Part shown: positions 52,282 to 61,518 of the stretch, piece after piece
Layout: every line of letters starts with the position of its first letter
Numbering within the stretch: position 1 is the first letter of the stretch
Origin: Flavobacterium lotistagni
Lineage (GTDB): Bacteria > Bacteroidota > Bacteroidia > Flavobacteriales > Flavobacteriaceae
Reading direction: 5' to 3'
Assembly: GCF_011392125.1 (NCBI RefSeq)
Contig: NZ_JAAJBU010000006.1
Coordinates: forward strand, 115,232-179,231
DNA: 64,000 nt
The notes under the pieces: model-generated
Seen by the model: the letters and a program-made list of their open reading frames with translations, nothing else
Database searches by the model: none
What the model was told of the DNA's origin: nothing
Program-made: the position numbers and the translations under genes

Positions 52282-54549
52282 TTAAGCTTTGCCAGCTGCT
52301 GCAATCAAATTTAAAGCAGAACCAGCCACAAACCAACCAATCTGGCCTTCGTTATAAGTATGATTGGCCATAACGATATCTTTAGTACCATCTTGATGAA
52401 CAAACTCTAAAGTCAATGGTTTACCTGGAGCAAAATCAACTAAATCAGGGAAATTAATAGTATCGTTCTCTTGGATTTTTTCGTAATCGGCTTCATTAGC
52501 GAAAGTGAGTGCCAACATGCCTTGTTTCTTCAAATTCGTTTCGTGGATTCTAGCAAAAGATTTTACCAAAACTGCTCTCACACCCAAAAAACGAGGCTCC
52601 ATAGCTGCATGCTCACGCGATGAACCTTCACCGTAATTATGATCTCCAACGACAATCGAAGGAATTCCGGCAGCTTTATAAGCCCGCTGAACAGCAGGAA
52701 CTGCATCATACGCACCAGTAAGTTGATTTTTTACAGAATTTGCTTTCTGATTAAAGGCGTTAATCGCGCCAATAAGCATGTTGTTAGAGATATTGTCCAA
52801 ATGCCCACGGAAACGCAACCAAGGACCAGCCATTGAAATATGGTCAGTAGTGCATTTGCCAAAAGCTTTGATGAGCAATTTTGCACCAGTGATGTTCTTT
52901 TTGTCCCAAGCTTCAAACGGAGCCAATAGCTGCAATCGCTCAGAAGTAGGAGAAACCACCACTTGCACTTTTGAACCGTCCTCTGCAGGGGCTTGATAAC
53001 CGGCATCTTCTACGTCAAAACCTTTGGGCGGCAATTCATTTCCGGTAGGTTCATCTAATTTTACTTCCATTCCGTCTTCATTGATTAAAGTATCAGTCAG
53101 CGGATTAAAGGATAAATCTCCTGCAATGGCCAAAGCAGTCACCAATTCTGGAGAACCAACAAAGGCTAGCGTATTTGGGTTGCCGTCTGCCCGTTTAGAG
53201 AAGTTTCTATTGAACGAATGCACAATGGTGTTGCGTTCTTCTTTTTCAGCGCCTTCACGATCCCACATTCCGATACATGGACCGCAAGCATTGGCGAAAA
53301 CCGTTGCTCCAATTTTGTCGAATGTATCGATGAAACCATCTCGCTCAATAGTGTATCGAACCAATTCAGAACCCGGCGTGATAGTAAATTGAGATTTTGT
53401 TTTCAAATTTTTATCCGCAACCTGTTTGGCAAGAGAGGCGGCTCGAGCAATATCTTCATAAGAGGAATTGGTACAAGAACCAATCAGGCCGATATCAATT
53501 TTCAAAGGCCAGTTATTTTTTACGGCTTCTTCTTTCATTTTCGAAATCGGAGTAGCCAAATCAGGGGTGAATGGACCGTTGAGATATGGCTCTAATTCTG
53601 AAAGATTGATTTCGATTACTTGGTCGAAATAAGCCTCAGGATTAGCATAAACTTCTGCATCACCTGTTAGATATGATGCAATTTTGTTTGCTTCTTCAGC
53701 TACATCAGCTCTTCCGGTAGAACGAAGGTAACGATCCATAGAAGCATCATAACCAAAAGTAGAAGTAGTCGCGCCAATTTCTGCACCCATATTACAAATC
53801 GTTCCTTTACCTGTGCAAGACATTGCTGTAGCACCTTCGCCGAAATACTCTACGATACATCCGGTTCCTCCTTTTACGGTCAAAATTCCGGCTACTTTCA
53901 AAATCACATCCTTTGGAGCAGTCCAACCTGAAAGTTTTCCGGTTAATTTCACTCCAATAAGTTTCGGGAACTTCAATTCCCAAGCCATGCCTGACATCAC
54001 ATCAACGGCATCAGCACCGCCAACTCCAATGGCAACCATTCCGAGTCCGCCGGCATTTACTGTGTGTGAATCGGTACCAATCATCATTCCGCCTGGAAAC
54101 GCATAATTTTCAAGAACTACTTGGTGAATGATACCTGCACCGGGTTTCCAGAAGCCAATGCCATATTTATCTGAAATCGATGATAAAAATTCAAATACTT
54201 CATTGCTTTGTGATTTCGCTCTAGCCAAATCGGTCTTAGCATCAACTTTAGCTTGAATTAAGTGATCGCAATGCACCGTTGTCGGAACTGCTACTTTGCT
54301 TTTTCCGGCGTGCATGAACTGCAACAGTGCCATTTGAGCCGTCGCATCTTGACAAGCTACACGGTCTGGAGCAAAATCAACATAATCTTTTCCGCGATTG
54401 AAAGCGTGAGAAGGCATTCCTTCCCATAAGTGGTTGTATAAAATCTTTTCAGTAAGTGTAAGCGGACGACCTACTATTTCGCGTGCTTTATCGACACGGG
54501 CAGGCATATTAGCATACACTTTCTTGATCATTTCAATATCAAAAGCCAT
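52282..54549 (-). CDS. acnA: Aconitate hydratase
   Basis: This 755-aa [4Fe-4S] enzyme of the TCA cycle interconverts citrate and isocitrate. Cluster ligands are the Cys in [12 protein letters not shown] and the pair in [27 protein letters not shown] and the C-terminal swivel domain ([44 protein letters not shown]) are complete. The length and layout are those of the mitochondrial-type aconitase. A -7 element lies 30 nt upstream and a terminator just downstream. The symbol follows common use; the gene could also be labelled acn. Confidence 0.97.
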   Translation of the reverse strand: MAFDIEMIKKVYANMPARVDKAREIVGRPLTLTEKILYNHLWEGMPSHAFNRGKDYVDFAPDRVACQDATAQMALLQFMHAGKSKVAVPTTVHCDHLIQAKVDAKTDLARAKSQSNEVFEFLSSISDKYGIGFWKPGAGIIHQVVLENYAFPGGMMIGTDSHTVNAGGLGMVAIGVGGADAVDVMSGMAWELKFPKLIGVKLTGKLSGWTAPKDVILKVAGILTVKGGTGCIVEYFGEGATAMSCTGKGTICNMGAEIGATTSTFGYDASMDRYLRSTGRADVAEEANKIASYLTGDAEVYANPEAYFDQVIEINLSELEPYLNGPFTPDLATPISKMKEEAVKNNWPLKIDIGLIGSCTNSSYEDIARAASLAKQVADKNLKTKSQFTITPGSELVRYTIERDGFIDTFDKIGATVFANACGPCIGMWDREGAEKEERNTIVHSFNRNFSKRADGNPNTLAFVGSPELVTALAIAGDLSFNPLTDTLINEDGMEVKLDEPTGNELPPKGFDVEDAGYQAPAEDGSKVQVVVSPTSERLQLLAPFEAWDKKNITGAKLLIKAFGKCTTDHISMAGPWLRFRGHLDNISNNMLIGAINAFNQKANSVKNQLTGAYDAVPAVQRAYKAAGIPSIVVGDHNYGEGSSREHAAMEPRFLGVRAVLVKSFARIHETNLKKQGMLALTFANEADYEKIQENDTINFPDLVDFAPGKPLTLEFVHQDGTKDIVMANHTYNEGQIGWFVAGSALNLIAAAGKA

Positions 54550-54578
54550 AATCAGTTAAGGTTTATCAGTTTGCGTGG

Positions 54579-54586
54579 CAAAATTA
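54579..54586 (-). promoter_or_regulatory. Promoter -7 element for aconitase
   Basis: TAATTTTG on the minus strand matches TAnnTTTG and gives a leader of about 23 nt. No -33 TTG is evident. Confidence 0.55.
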
Positions 54587-54656
54587 CGAAAACGTTGTAA
54601 CTACTAAAAAGAATTGAACCAATAATCTCTGGGCATCAGCATCTTTTGCGAAATAG

Positions 54657-54664
54657 TAATTTTG
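54657..54664 (+). promoter_or_regulatory. Possible promoter -7 element for the PHM-like gene
   Basis: TAATTTTG matches the consensus, but no -33 TTG is at the right distance, and the leader to the preferred ATG (54857) would be almost 190 nt. Confidence 0.4.
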
Positions 54665-54856
54665 GCTATGGGATAATTGTTAAAATCGAAATTTAAAAGT
54701 CGAATTCTGCCAATTTTGAATTTTAAGCACTGTTTTTCAGTTTGGATTTGTCTCAAGAATATACAATGCAAAGAAACCATCGAGCAAAATGTTAGCCCCT
54801 ATATCATGCATTACCTTTCGATGGAAATAGCTATTTTTGAAGGGTTTAAAAAAGTT

Positions 54857-55996
54857 ATGACACGATCAAAGATATATAAAATCGCTGGCGGCCTTGCATT
54901 GGTAGGAATACTTGCAGTGGTGGTAGTTTATTATAGGCTACCGAATCGGCACAAAGCCATCGTCAAAACTTATCTGCTGCATCATAGTGGTTGGGTGAAA
55001 AACGACTGGGAAATCGATAACCATCTGCAACGTTACCTGATGGCTTCTCCTGAATTTTACATCGACGGGATATACAAATCAATGGAAGGCCCAAAATCAT
55101 CAAACTATGTGCAATTGTCCCCAAAAAAAGAGTTGCTTTGGATTACTGGTTTTCATGTAAAAGCCCTCAATGCCAATAACCATCGGCGCATCTCAAACGA
55201 TTTCATTTGCCACACCAATATCGACTTTAATGATGTGCGCTATTTCAGCAATTTTCATCTCGAAAAAAGAATCGGCAAACAATATCCGCGAATGACTTCA
55301 CTTTCGCACGGACAAGAAGATTTTACTTTCCCAAGAGGTTATGGCGTTCCAATGCAAGGCAATGATTTACTTTTTGTAACCACTGAATCGCTGAACCACA
55401 ATATTGCTGATGCGCGATTTTTTATCCGTCATGAAGTCGAAATAGACTACGCCACCAAAGCCAATACGCTAAAGCCACTGATGAGCCGAACAGTTTATAT
55501 TATGCTGCCATATGATAAAATCGATCCGTTCAAAAGTCCAATTGACCCTGGAAAAGGTTATTGCATTCCGGTAGAAACTAAGAACCACAGTTATGATGAT
55601 GGTCAAGGCAACAAACTTTCAGGACATTGGGTGATTCCGCCAGGCAAAAGCCATTATCGCAGTAGTGTCGATACGCAATTACAGATGGATTCCGACAGTA
55701 TTAGGCTTCACGCTGCAGCTGTACATGTGCATCCCTTTTCTACTTCACTCACTTTGTGGGACAAAACTGCTCAAAAAGCCATTTTTCAAAGCAAAATCAA
55801 GAATCACAAAAACAAAATCGGTCTCGAAAAAATTGATGCTTTTTCATCAGAAGAAGGTATTTGGATGTTTCGCAATCATCAGTATGAATTGGTTCTCGAA
55901 GCCAACAATACCACTAACATCAACCAAGACATGATGGGCAGTATGTTCTTATTTTTCTATGACCAAGAACTCGATGCCATTTTACACAAAAAATAA
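54857..55996 (+). CDS. Membrane-anchored protein resembling the copper type II monooxygenase (PHM) fold
   Basis: This 379-aa protein has one N-terminal TM (IYKIAGGLALVGILAVVVVYY) and an extracytoplasmic body. I recognise a likely match to peptidylglycine alpha-hydroxylating monooxygenase. The CuM-type site has His290 and His292 (AAVHVHPFS), preceded by VIPPG about 30 residues earlier as in PHM, and Met359/360 (QDMMGSMFLFFYD) 67 residues later (70 in PHM). The CuH-type region has Cys118-His119 (FICHTNIDF) in place of His-His, and His181 62 residues on, after FPRGYGVPMQGND, which resembles LPKGVGFRVGG. An insertion of about 40 residues lies between the two halves. The ATG at 54857 puts the TM at the start; the frame is open further upstream. 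The metal and reaction are unproven. Confidence 0.65.
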   Translation: MTRSKIYKIAGGLALVGILAVVVVYYRLPNRHKAIVKTYLLHHSGWVKNDWEIDNHLQRYLMASPEFYIDGIYKSMEGPKSSNYVQLSPKKELLWITGFHVKALNANNHRRISNDFICHTNIDFNDVRYFSNFHLEKRIGKQYPRMTSLSHGQEDFTFPRGYGVPMQGNDLLFVTTESLNHNIADARFFIRHEVEIDYATKANTLKPLMSRTVYIMLPYDKIDPFKSPIDPGKGYCIPVETKNHSYDDGQGNKLSGHWVIPPGKSHYRSSVDTQLQMDSDSIRLHAAAVHVHPFSTSLTLWDKTAQKAIFQSKIKNHKNKIGLEKIDAFSSEEGIWMFRNHQYELVLEANNTTNINQDMMGSMFLFFYDQELDAILHKK

Positions 55997-56018
55997 AAGG
56001 CATCCGAAGACACCTTTT
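55985..56018 (-). terminator. Terminator of the chaperone/moxR operon
   Basis: On the minus strand AAAAGGTGTC-TTCG-GATGCCTTTT forms a hairpin with a C(TTCG)G tetraloop and two wobble pairs, followed by a T-rich tail. It overlaps the 3' end of the convergent PHM-like gene. Confidence 0.75.
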
Positions 56019-56040
56019 CTGTTTGTAGTTGGCTATTTTC

Positions 56041-56994
56041 TCAAAACAACGACGCGATAATTTTCTCTATGGTGATTCCTTCAGCATCAGCTTTGTAATT
56101 TTTAACCACACGATGTCTCAAGATTCCGATAGCTACTGCTTTGACATCTTCACTATCAGGTGAGAATTTACCTTGAAAAGCTGCATGCGCTTTGGCTGCC
56201 AAAATCAAGTTCTGGGAAGCTCTTGGCCCTGCGCCCCAATCAATATAATTCTTGACAAAATCGTTCGACAAAACATTATCCGGACGGGTTTTGCTTACCA
56301 AAGTCACTGCATATTCTACTACATTATCCGGCACTGGGATGCGACGCAACAAATGTTGAAAATCGATAATCTCTTGTGCAGTGAACAAAGGTCTAATACT
56401 TACTTGACGATCGGTGGTCGTGCTTTTAACTACTTCGACTTCTTCTTCAAAAGTCGGGTAGTCTAGTTTGATGGAAAACATGAAACGGTCGAGTTGGGCT
56501 TCTGGAAGCGGATAAGTTCCTTCTTGCTCAATCGGGTTTTGCGTTGCCAAAACGAAATATGGTAAAGCGAGTTTATAATTGTGACCGGCAATAGTTACTG
56601 CGCGTTCCTGCATGGCTTCAAGCAAAGCGGCTTGGGTTTTCGGCGGCGTTCTATTGATCTCATCAGCTAAAATGATATTTGAGAAAATCGGCCCTTTGAT
56701 GAATTTGAATTGGCGGCTCTCATCTAGAATTTCACTACCGAGAATATCCGAAGGCATCAAATCTGGGGTAAACTGAATGCGCTTGAAATCGAGCCCTAAC
56801 GCCTGTGCAATAGTGTTGACCATCAAGGTTTTCGCTAAACCTGGCACACCCACTAACAAAGCATGTCCTCCTGAGAAAATACTCAGTAATATTTGATCAA
56901 CTACTTGCTCTTGCCCTACGATGATTTGGGAGATTTCTTTTTTTAATTCGATTCGTTTTTGAACCAAGTTTTGTATCGCTGTAACGTCTGACAT
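56041..56994 (-). CDS. MoxR family AAA+ ATPase
   Basis: This 317-aa ATPase has Walker A (GVPGLAKTLMVN; the usual GKT is AKT), Walker B (NIILADEINRTPPKTQAALLEAMQERAVTI), sensor 1 (VLATQNPIEQEGTYPLPEAQLDRF) and the lid (GAGPRASQNLILAAKA). MoxR proteins act as chaperones in enzyme or complex assembly, usually beside a vWA (DUF58) gene, which is not present here. It follows the three SurA-like genes by 79 nt on the same strand and is followed by a terminator, so it is probably their last operon gene. Confidence 0.94.
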   Translation of the reverse strand: MSDVTAIQNLVQKRIELKKEISQIIVGQEQVVDQILLSIFSGGHALLVGVPGLAKTLMVNTIAQALGLDFKRIQFTPDLMPSDILGSEILDESRQFKFIKGPIFSNIILADEINRTPPKTQAALLEAMQERAVTIAGHNYKLALPYFVLATQNPIEQEGTYPLPEAQLDRFMFSIKLDYPTFEEEVEVVKSTTTDRQVSIRPLFTAQEIIDFQHLLRRIPVPDNVVEYAVTLVSKTRPDNVLSNDFVKNYIDWGAGPRASQNLILAAKAHAAFQGKFSPDSEDVKAVAIGILRHRVVKNYKADAEGITIEKIIASLF

Positions 56995-57073
56995 AGTACG
57001 TAATATTGGGAATGATGGACTCGAGTTGAAATTATGTTATTCCAATGCCCGACTCTGACTTCTAATTCTGTAA

Positions 57074-58477
57074 TTATTTTTTAATCCAGTTGTTGGTAAA
57101 CTCACAGTTGCGGTATTCTCCGTTAATTTTGACGTAAGTTTCTTTGATTTTTTCTTCAGACCACTTCGCAATGGCGTTGATCTGTTTTTCTTTTAATGCA
57201 AGATTTTTAATCTTGATATAATCCTTGGCATAATCTGCGGTGTGCTCCTCGATTCGGTTGGTTACCATGAGCAATTTGTATTTTTTCTTGCCCGATTGGT
57301 CTACGTCAATCTGCGGAATTGATACTTCGCCTTCCTTCAAACCCGAAACTTGTCCGTATAATGTCGGATCCATTTTGGTAAGTTCGAAATGGGTATCTTG
57401 TGTTTTCGGATTGATTAAAACCCCACCGTTGGCCTTAGTTTCCTTTTCATCTGATTCAGCACGAGCCGCATCAGCAAATGATATTGACTTGTCTTCAATG
57501 CGTTTTTTGATTTGCTGAATTCTATCTTTGGCTTCACTCAGGGCTTGCTCATCGGTTTTAGGCACCAACAAAATATGACGCAAATCCAAATCTTGGCCTT
57601 TGATTTTTTCTATATAAATAATGTGCCAGCCAAAATCTGTTTCGAAAGGTTCTGAAATTTCGCCTTCCGCCAAACTGAACGCAACATCTTTAAATTCCTT
57701 GACAAATGGTGTTTTCTTATTCATACGATAAAAACCACCATTGGAACTTGACCCCGGATCTTGCGAATAAAGTACTGCTTTTGTGGAAAAACTCGATCCT
57801 TCCTGTACTTCTTTTTTAAACTCCTTGAGCTTATTAATCACCTTTTGCTTTTCTGATTCAGAAACTTTGGGCACGACGACAATTTGTGACACTTCCATTT
57901 CAGCACCGAAAACAGGTAGCTCGTTGGCTGGAATTTTTTTGAAGAAAGTACGAACTTCTTCTGGAGTAATTTCTACGCCGTCGATGATTTTCTTTTGCAT
58001 CGAACCAGCAAGTTTGTTCATCTTAATAATTTCAGAGAGTTCGGCTTTGAAATCAGCTTCGTTGGTTTTCTTGAAATACTGAACGACCTTATCCATCGAG
58101 CCCAATTGCTCAATCATATAGTTGAGTTGTTCATCCATCTTGGATTTGATTTCATCATCCGATACCACAATACTGTCTTGAATGGCTTGGTGTGCATAGA
58201 GTTTGTCTTCAAGCAACTTGCCCAACATTTGGCATCGAGTAATGTCTTTGATAGAGTTTCCTTGGCTGGAAAGTTCCAGAAAAGTTTTGTCGATGTCAGA
58301 ATCTAGAATATTATAATCGCCAACAGTGGCAATCACGCCATCAATTTTCATCCGACGGGTTTCAGTAGTTTTTTTAGGCTTAACCGTATCGCGTATAATT
58401 TCCTGCGCCCAAACCATACTACTGGCCATCAGCAAAAAGCAAATTGAAAACAGTTGCTGCTTATGGATATACTTCAT
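57074..58477 (-). CDS. SurA-like peptidylprolyl isomerase
   Basis: This 467-aa periplasmic chaperone has a signal peptide (MKYIHKQQLFSICFLLMASSMVWAQ; ATG 58477 preferred over one 14 codons upstream). A SurA N-terminal helical domain (VIATVGDYNILDSDIDKTFLEL) is followed by two parvulin (PPIC) domains: EMEVSQIVVVP to SEPFETDFGWHIIYIE, and LDLRHILLVPKTDEQALSEAKDRIQQIKKRIEDKSISFADAA. In Gram-negative bacteria SurA guides outer-membrane proteins. Its start overlaps the previous gene by 17 nt. Confidence 0.93.
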   Translation of the reverse strand: MKYIHKQQLFSICFLLMASSMVWAQEIIRDTVKPKKTTETRRMKIDGVIATVGDYNILDSDIDKTFLELSSQGNSIKDITRCQMLGKLLEDKLYAHQAIQDSIVVSDDEIKSKMDEQLNYMIEQLGSMDKVVQYFKKTNEADFKAELSEIIKMNKLAGSMQKKIIDGVEITPEEVRTFFKKIPANELPVFGAEMEVSQIVVVPKVSESEKQKVINKLKEFKKEVQEGSSFSTKAVLYSQDPGSSSNGGFYRMNKKTPFVKEFKDVAFSLAEGEISEPFETDFGWHIIYIEKIKGQDLDLRHILLVPKTDEQALSEAKDRIQQIKKRIEDKSISFADAARAESDEKETKANGGVLINPKTQDTHFELTKMDPTLYGQVSGLKEGEVSIPQIDVDQSGKKKYKLLMVTNRIEEHTADYAKDYIKIKNLALKEKQINAIAKWSEEKIKETYVKINGEYRNCEFTNNWIKK

Positions 58478-59312
58478 ACTTTTTGTCTTTAATGGCGTCA
58501 TTAGTGATTTCCTTTTCAAAATTCTTGATTAATTCTAGTTTTCTTTTGTTGATGATTACCTCTTTGAGCGTCGGTTTGAGATAATCAAATGGAGCAATCT
58601 GATTCTTATCGATTACGTTGCTGATTTTTACCAGATAATTGTGTCCGCCTTCAGTTTTCTGAATCGTTTTGCCTGGGATTATATATTGGTCTCGATTGTC
58701 TGGAGTTATAAATGGTAACTTTGCATATACCTGGCTCATTTCGACCCAAACCGAATCGTTGAGCGCAAAACTATTCAGTTGCAAAGTGTATGTATCCCAA
58801 AATTTCTTGTCAGATTTTCTAAAATCGAAAAACTTGCTCTTGATGGTCTCGTACCTTGGATTGTCTTTATTGATGTCAATATAACGCAGTCTGACGAGCG
58901 TTGCGTTGGTTTTAAAATTGTCTTTATTCTGTTTGTAATAGTCTTTGAGTTCTGCCAAGGCAACGACCGTGTCGGTGGTTCTTTTAACTACTTCTTCCAA
59001 ATAGGCTTTTGTGTACAAGTCGATTTTATATTGTTGGATTAAAGTATCGAAAGCCGCTTTCTTGTTGTCGCTCAAGTTTCTTTCCGCCACATCAATCAGC
59101 AGCTTCTTTGCCGCCCAACGGTCAATGTAATGGCGAACAATGATAGCGCTATCTTCTTTGGAAGCATCCGCAGGAACAATACTAGCGATATCTTCAAGGT
59201 ACAAATAATCTGAATTGACTTTGGCAATAGCCGAGGTTTTAGACTCCGACTTAAAATAACTACAAGCCGTAAAACTCGTGGCCAATGCAAGAACAATCGT
59301 CCATTTGATCAT
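58461..59312 (-). CDS. SurA-family-like lipoprotein without a parvulin domain
   Basis: This 283-aa protein begins MIKWTIVLALATSFTACSYFKSES, with Cys17 in a lipobox-like setting, so it is probably a lipoprotein. The rest (VNSDYLYLEDIASIVPADASKED, WAAKKLLIDVAERNL, ELKDYYKQNKDNFKTNATLVRLRYIDI) resembles the helical chaperone part of SurA/PrsA-type isomerases, but I see no PPIC domain with its HI-LL and GWHIV motifs. The start overlaps the stop of the upstream isomerase by 1 nt, so translation is likely coupled. A holdase role in the periplasm is inference. Confidence 0.8.
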   Translation of the reverse strand: MIKWTIVLALATSFTACSYFKSESKTSAIAKVNSDYLYLEDIASIVPADASKEDSAIIVRHYIDRWAAKKLLIDVAERNLSDNKKAAFDTLIQQYKIDLYTKAYLEEVVKRTTDTVVALAELKDYYKQNKDNFKTNATLVRLRYIDINKDNPRYETIKSKFFDFRKSDKKFWDTYTLQLNSFALNDSVWVEMSQVYAKLPFITPDNRDQYIIPGKTIQKTEGGHNYLVKISNVIDKNQIAPFDYLKPTLKEVIINKRKLELIKNFEKEITNDAIKDKKYEVYP

Positions 59313-61282
59313 TACTTTTGAAGCTCTTTTTTGACCTTTTCGAAAACTTCAGGATAAGTCTTGATGGTAAACTCTTTTTTTAACTCACTGACCCAATTCT
59401 GCTCGAGGTTTTGCTGGTAGTCATTGATGACTTTCCCTTTGCATTCATCGAGTGTTTTCGCACCGGCCGGAAGAATCTTATTGACCAAAGCCACAAAATA
59501 ATATTCGCCATCTTTTAGGATTTCTGAAACGCCTACTTCGTGTTTAAGGTTTTTCGGCAAGGCATCATTCCCGTCTTCAAAAACACCGCTATTGGTCATG
59601 ACCACCACTTTGTCTTTGGTATTGAACTGCTCTTTGATTTTCTCTGGAGCTACATTCTTCTTTAGCAATTTCTGAACTTTCTTGATAACATCCATGTTGG
59701 TAGATGAAGCAATCAAAACATCTAATCTGTTTTTCCACTGATAGGCAGCTTTATGGCTTTCATAGTAATTCTTCAACCCTAAAGTATCGGTTTTAGAACG
59801 ATCCCAAATTTCTTTTTCCATCAAATCAAACAACAACAACCCATCACGGTACTCGTCCATGACATGGGCAAAATCCGGAAATTCAGTTTCAAGATGGTCG
59901 GTATAATAAGCTGTAAGCTGCTCGTCAAGAAATTTTTGATAAAAATTGTCGACCAATTTGTTAATTGGCTTCAAAGTCAAACCTGCTTTCTGTTGGGTTT
60001 TTAGGTAAATCAAGAATGACGTTCCTGTGATGGTTTTCTCGTTGATGGCGAACAATTTTTTGTCGTAGGCTTTAGTATCAGCCGGCACTTCCCACTTGTT
60101 CTCGTAATAGTCATTAGTGACAAGTTTCACCAAACTAGCGTAGAATTTATCGTCTTTTTTGACCGTGTATTTTTTTCTGAGCTTCTCGTTGAGTGAGTTA
60201 GTAATTAATCGGGAACGGTCGTCTTTAGAAACCTTGTTTTCAAGTTCATTTTTCATTTCGTCGAAAGTACGTGTTGGGTGCTTTTCAATGAGTTTAACAA
60301 TGTGCCAACCGAATTTAGACTGAAATGGAGCTGATAACGGCTTGTCTTTCGTAAGTGAGAAAGCAGCATTTTCAAATTCTTCAGAGCTCAACTGCCCAGA
60401 ACCGAAACGAGCCAACTGGCCGCCTTTTGAAGAAGAAGATTTGTCTTCTGAGAATTGCTTGGCCAAACTTTCAAAACTTTCGCCCTGTTGCAACTTCTGA
60501 TAAATATCTTCAATGTTTTTCTTGACTTTGGCTTTTTCATCGGCGTTATCTACTTTCGGATTGAGCAACATGATATGGGCCACTGTAACTTCTCCGCGAT
60601 TGTCACGGATATCATCAACCTTAATTAAATGGTACCCAAAACGCGTGCGCACCGGATTTGAAATTTTACCTACTGCCGTTTTATAAGCCGCCGATTCAAA
60701 AGCATAAACCATTCTGAAAGCACTAAAATAACCTAAATCTCCTTTATTTTCTTTAGCTGATGGATCTTCTGAGAATTCTGCAGCCAATTTCCCGAAATCT
60801 TCACCTTTAAGTATTTTGTTGCGGATATCGAGCAATTTGTTATAGGCTTTTAAGGTATCTTCTGGTGCAGCATTTTCATCGACCAACAGCAGAATATGAG
60901 AAGCTTTAATTTCTTTTTGTGAACGCTGATAGCCTTCCTCTACCAACTCTTTGGTTACTTTAGAATCACTTAAGTAATTTTTAGAAAGTTGGGTTCTATA
61001 GGTACTCAGCTCATTTTTGTATGCCTCGCCATTTTGCAAACCCAATTTGTTTGCCTTGCTGATTTTTAACTTGTAGCCTATAAAAAGTTCAAGGTATTGT
61101 GCGAGGTCTTTTTGTGATTCGTCTTTAACCAAGTCTAGGTTTTTGTTATAAACCCGAGTGAATTCGTCGGTGTAATATGGTTGGTCATCAATTGTGAATA
61201 AAACTTCCTTTTGACTGGATTGGGCCACTACGGCAAGATTCAAAGAAAGTAGTAATCCGAGAAACAATTGCTTCATTTTCAT
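59312..61282 (-). CDS. Peptidylprolyl isomerase with two parvulin domains
   Basis: This 656-aa protein has a signal peptide (MKMKQLFLGLLLSLNLAVVAQS). A SurA-N region is followed by parvulin domain 1 (KEIKASHILLLVDENAAPEDTL to NPVRTRFGYHLIKVDD, residues about 115-215) and parvulin domain 2 (EVTVAHIMLLNP to SAPFQSKFGWHIVKLIE, about 220-330). A further helical C-terminal half (330-650) has no family I recognise. First gene of a chain of three related chaperones; a promoter element lies at 61358-61365. Likely job: folding of outer-membrane or T9SS client proteins, inferred. Confidence 0.93.
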   Translation of the reverse strand: MKMKQLFLGLLLSLNLAVVAQSSQKEVLFTIDDQPYYTDEFTRVYNKNLDLVKDESQKDLAQYLELFIGYKLKISKANKLGLQNGEAYKNELSTYRTQLSKNYLSDSKVTKELVEEGYQRSQKEIKASHILLLVDENAAPEDTLKAYNKLLDIRNKILKGEDFGKLAAEFSEDPSAKENKGDLGYFSAFRMVYAFESAAYKTAVGKISNPVRTRFGYHLIKVDDIRDNRGEVTVAHIMLLNPKVDNADEKAKVKKNIEDIYQKLQQGESFESLAKQFSEDKSSSSKGGQLARFGSGQLSSEEFENAAFSLTKDKPLSAPFQSKFGWHIVKLIEKHPTRTFDEMKNELENKVSKDDRSRLITNSLNEKLRKKYTVKKDDKFYASLVKLVTNDYYENKWEVPADTKAYDKKLFAINEKTITGTSFLIYLKTQQKAGLTLKPINKLVDNFYQKFLDEQLTAYYTDHLETEFPDFAHVMDEYRDGLLLFDLMEKEIWDRSKTDTLGLKNYYESHKAAYQWKNRLDVLIASSTNMDVIKKVQKLLKKNVAPEKIKEQFNTKDKVVVMTNSGVFEDGNDALPKNLKHEVGVSEILKDGEYYFVALVNKILPAGAKTLDECKGKVINDYQQNLEQNWVSELKKEFTIKTYPEVFEKVKKELQK

Positions 61283-61357
61283 TAGGTATAGATTTCCGTT
61301 TATAAATTAGGTTAAAGTCAGGTTTTTAGGTCTCGAACATTTTAAATTTCGAGTGAA

Positions 61358-61365
61358 CAAAAATA
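61358..61365 (-). promoter_or_regulatory. Promoter -7 element of the chaperone operon
   Basis: TATTTTTG on the minus strand matches TAnnTTTG and gives a leader of about 70 nt. A -33 TTG is not clear. Confidence 0.5.
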
Positions 61366-61490
61366 ACAATTCAAATACATTAGCGCCTACTATTAACAAA
61401 AAATTATTAACGGTTTTTCAGGCGGTTTCGGCCTCGCAAAATAAAGGAAAAAAGCCCGTAAAACTATGATTTTTATTCTCGAATAAATAC

Positions 61491-61498
61491 TACTTTTG
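61491..61498 (+). promoter_or_regulatory. Promoter -7 element for prfC
   Basis: TACTTTTG matches TAnnTTTG, 20 nt before the prfC ATG; the leader is about 15 nt. The -33 element is weak. Confidence 0.55.
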
Positions 61499-61518
61499 CA
61501 GCCAATTTTAGAACAATT

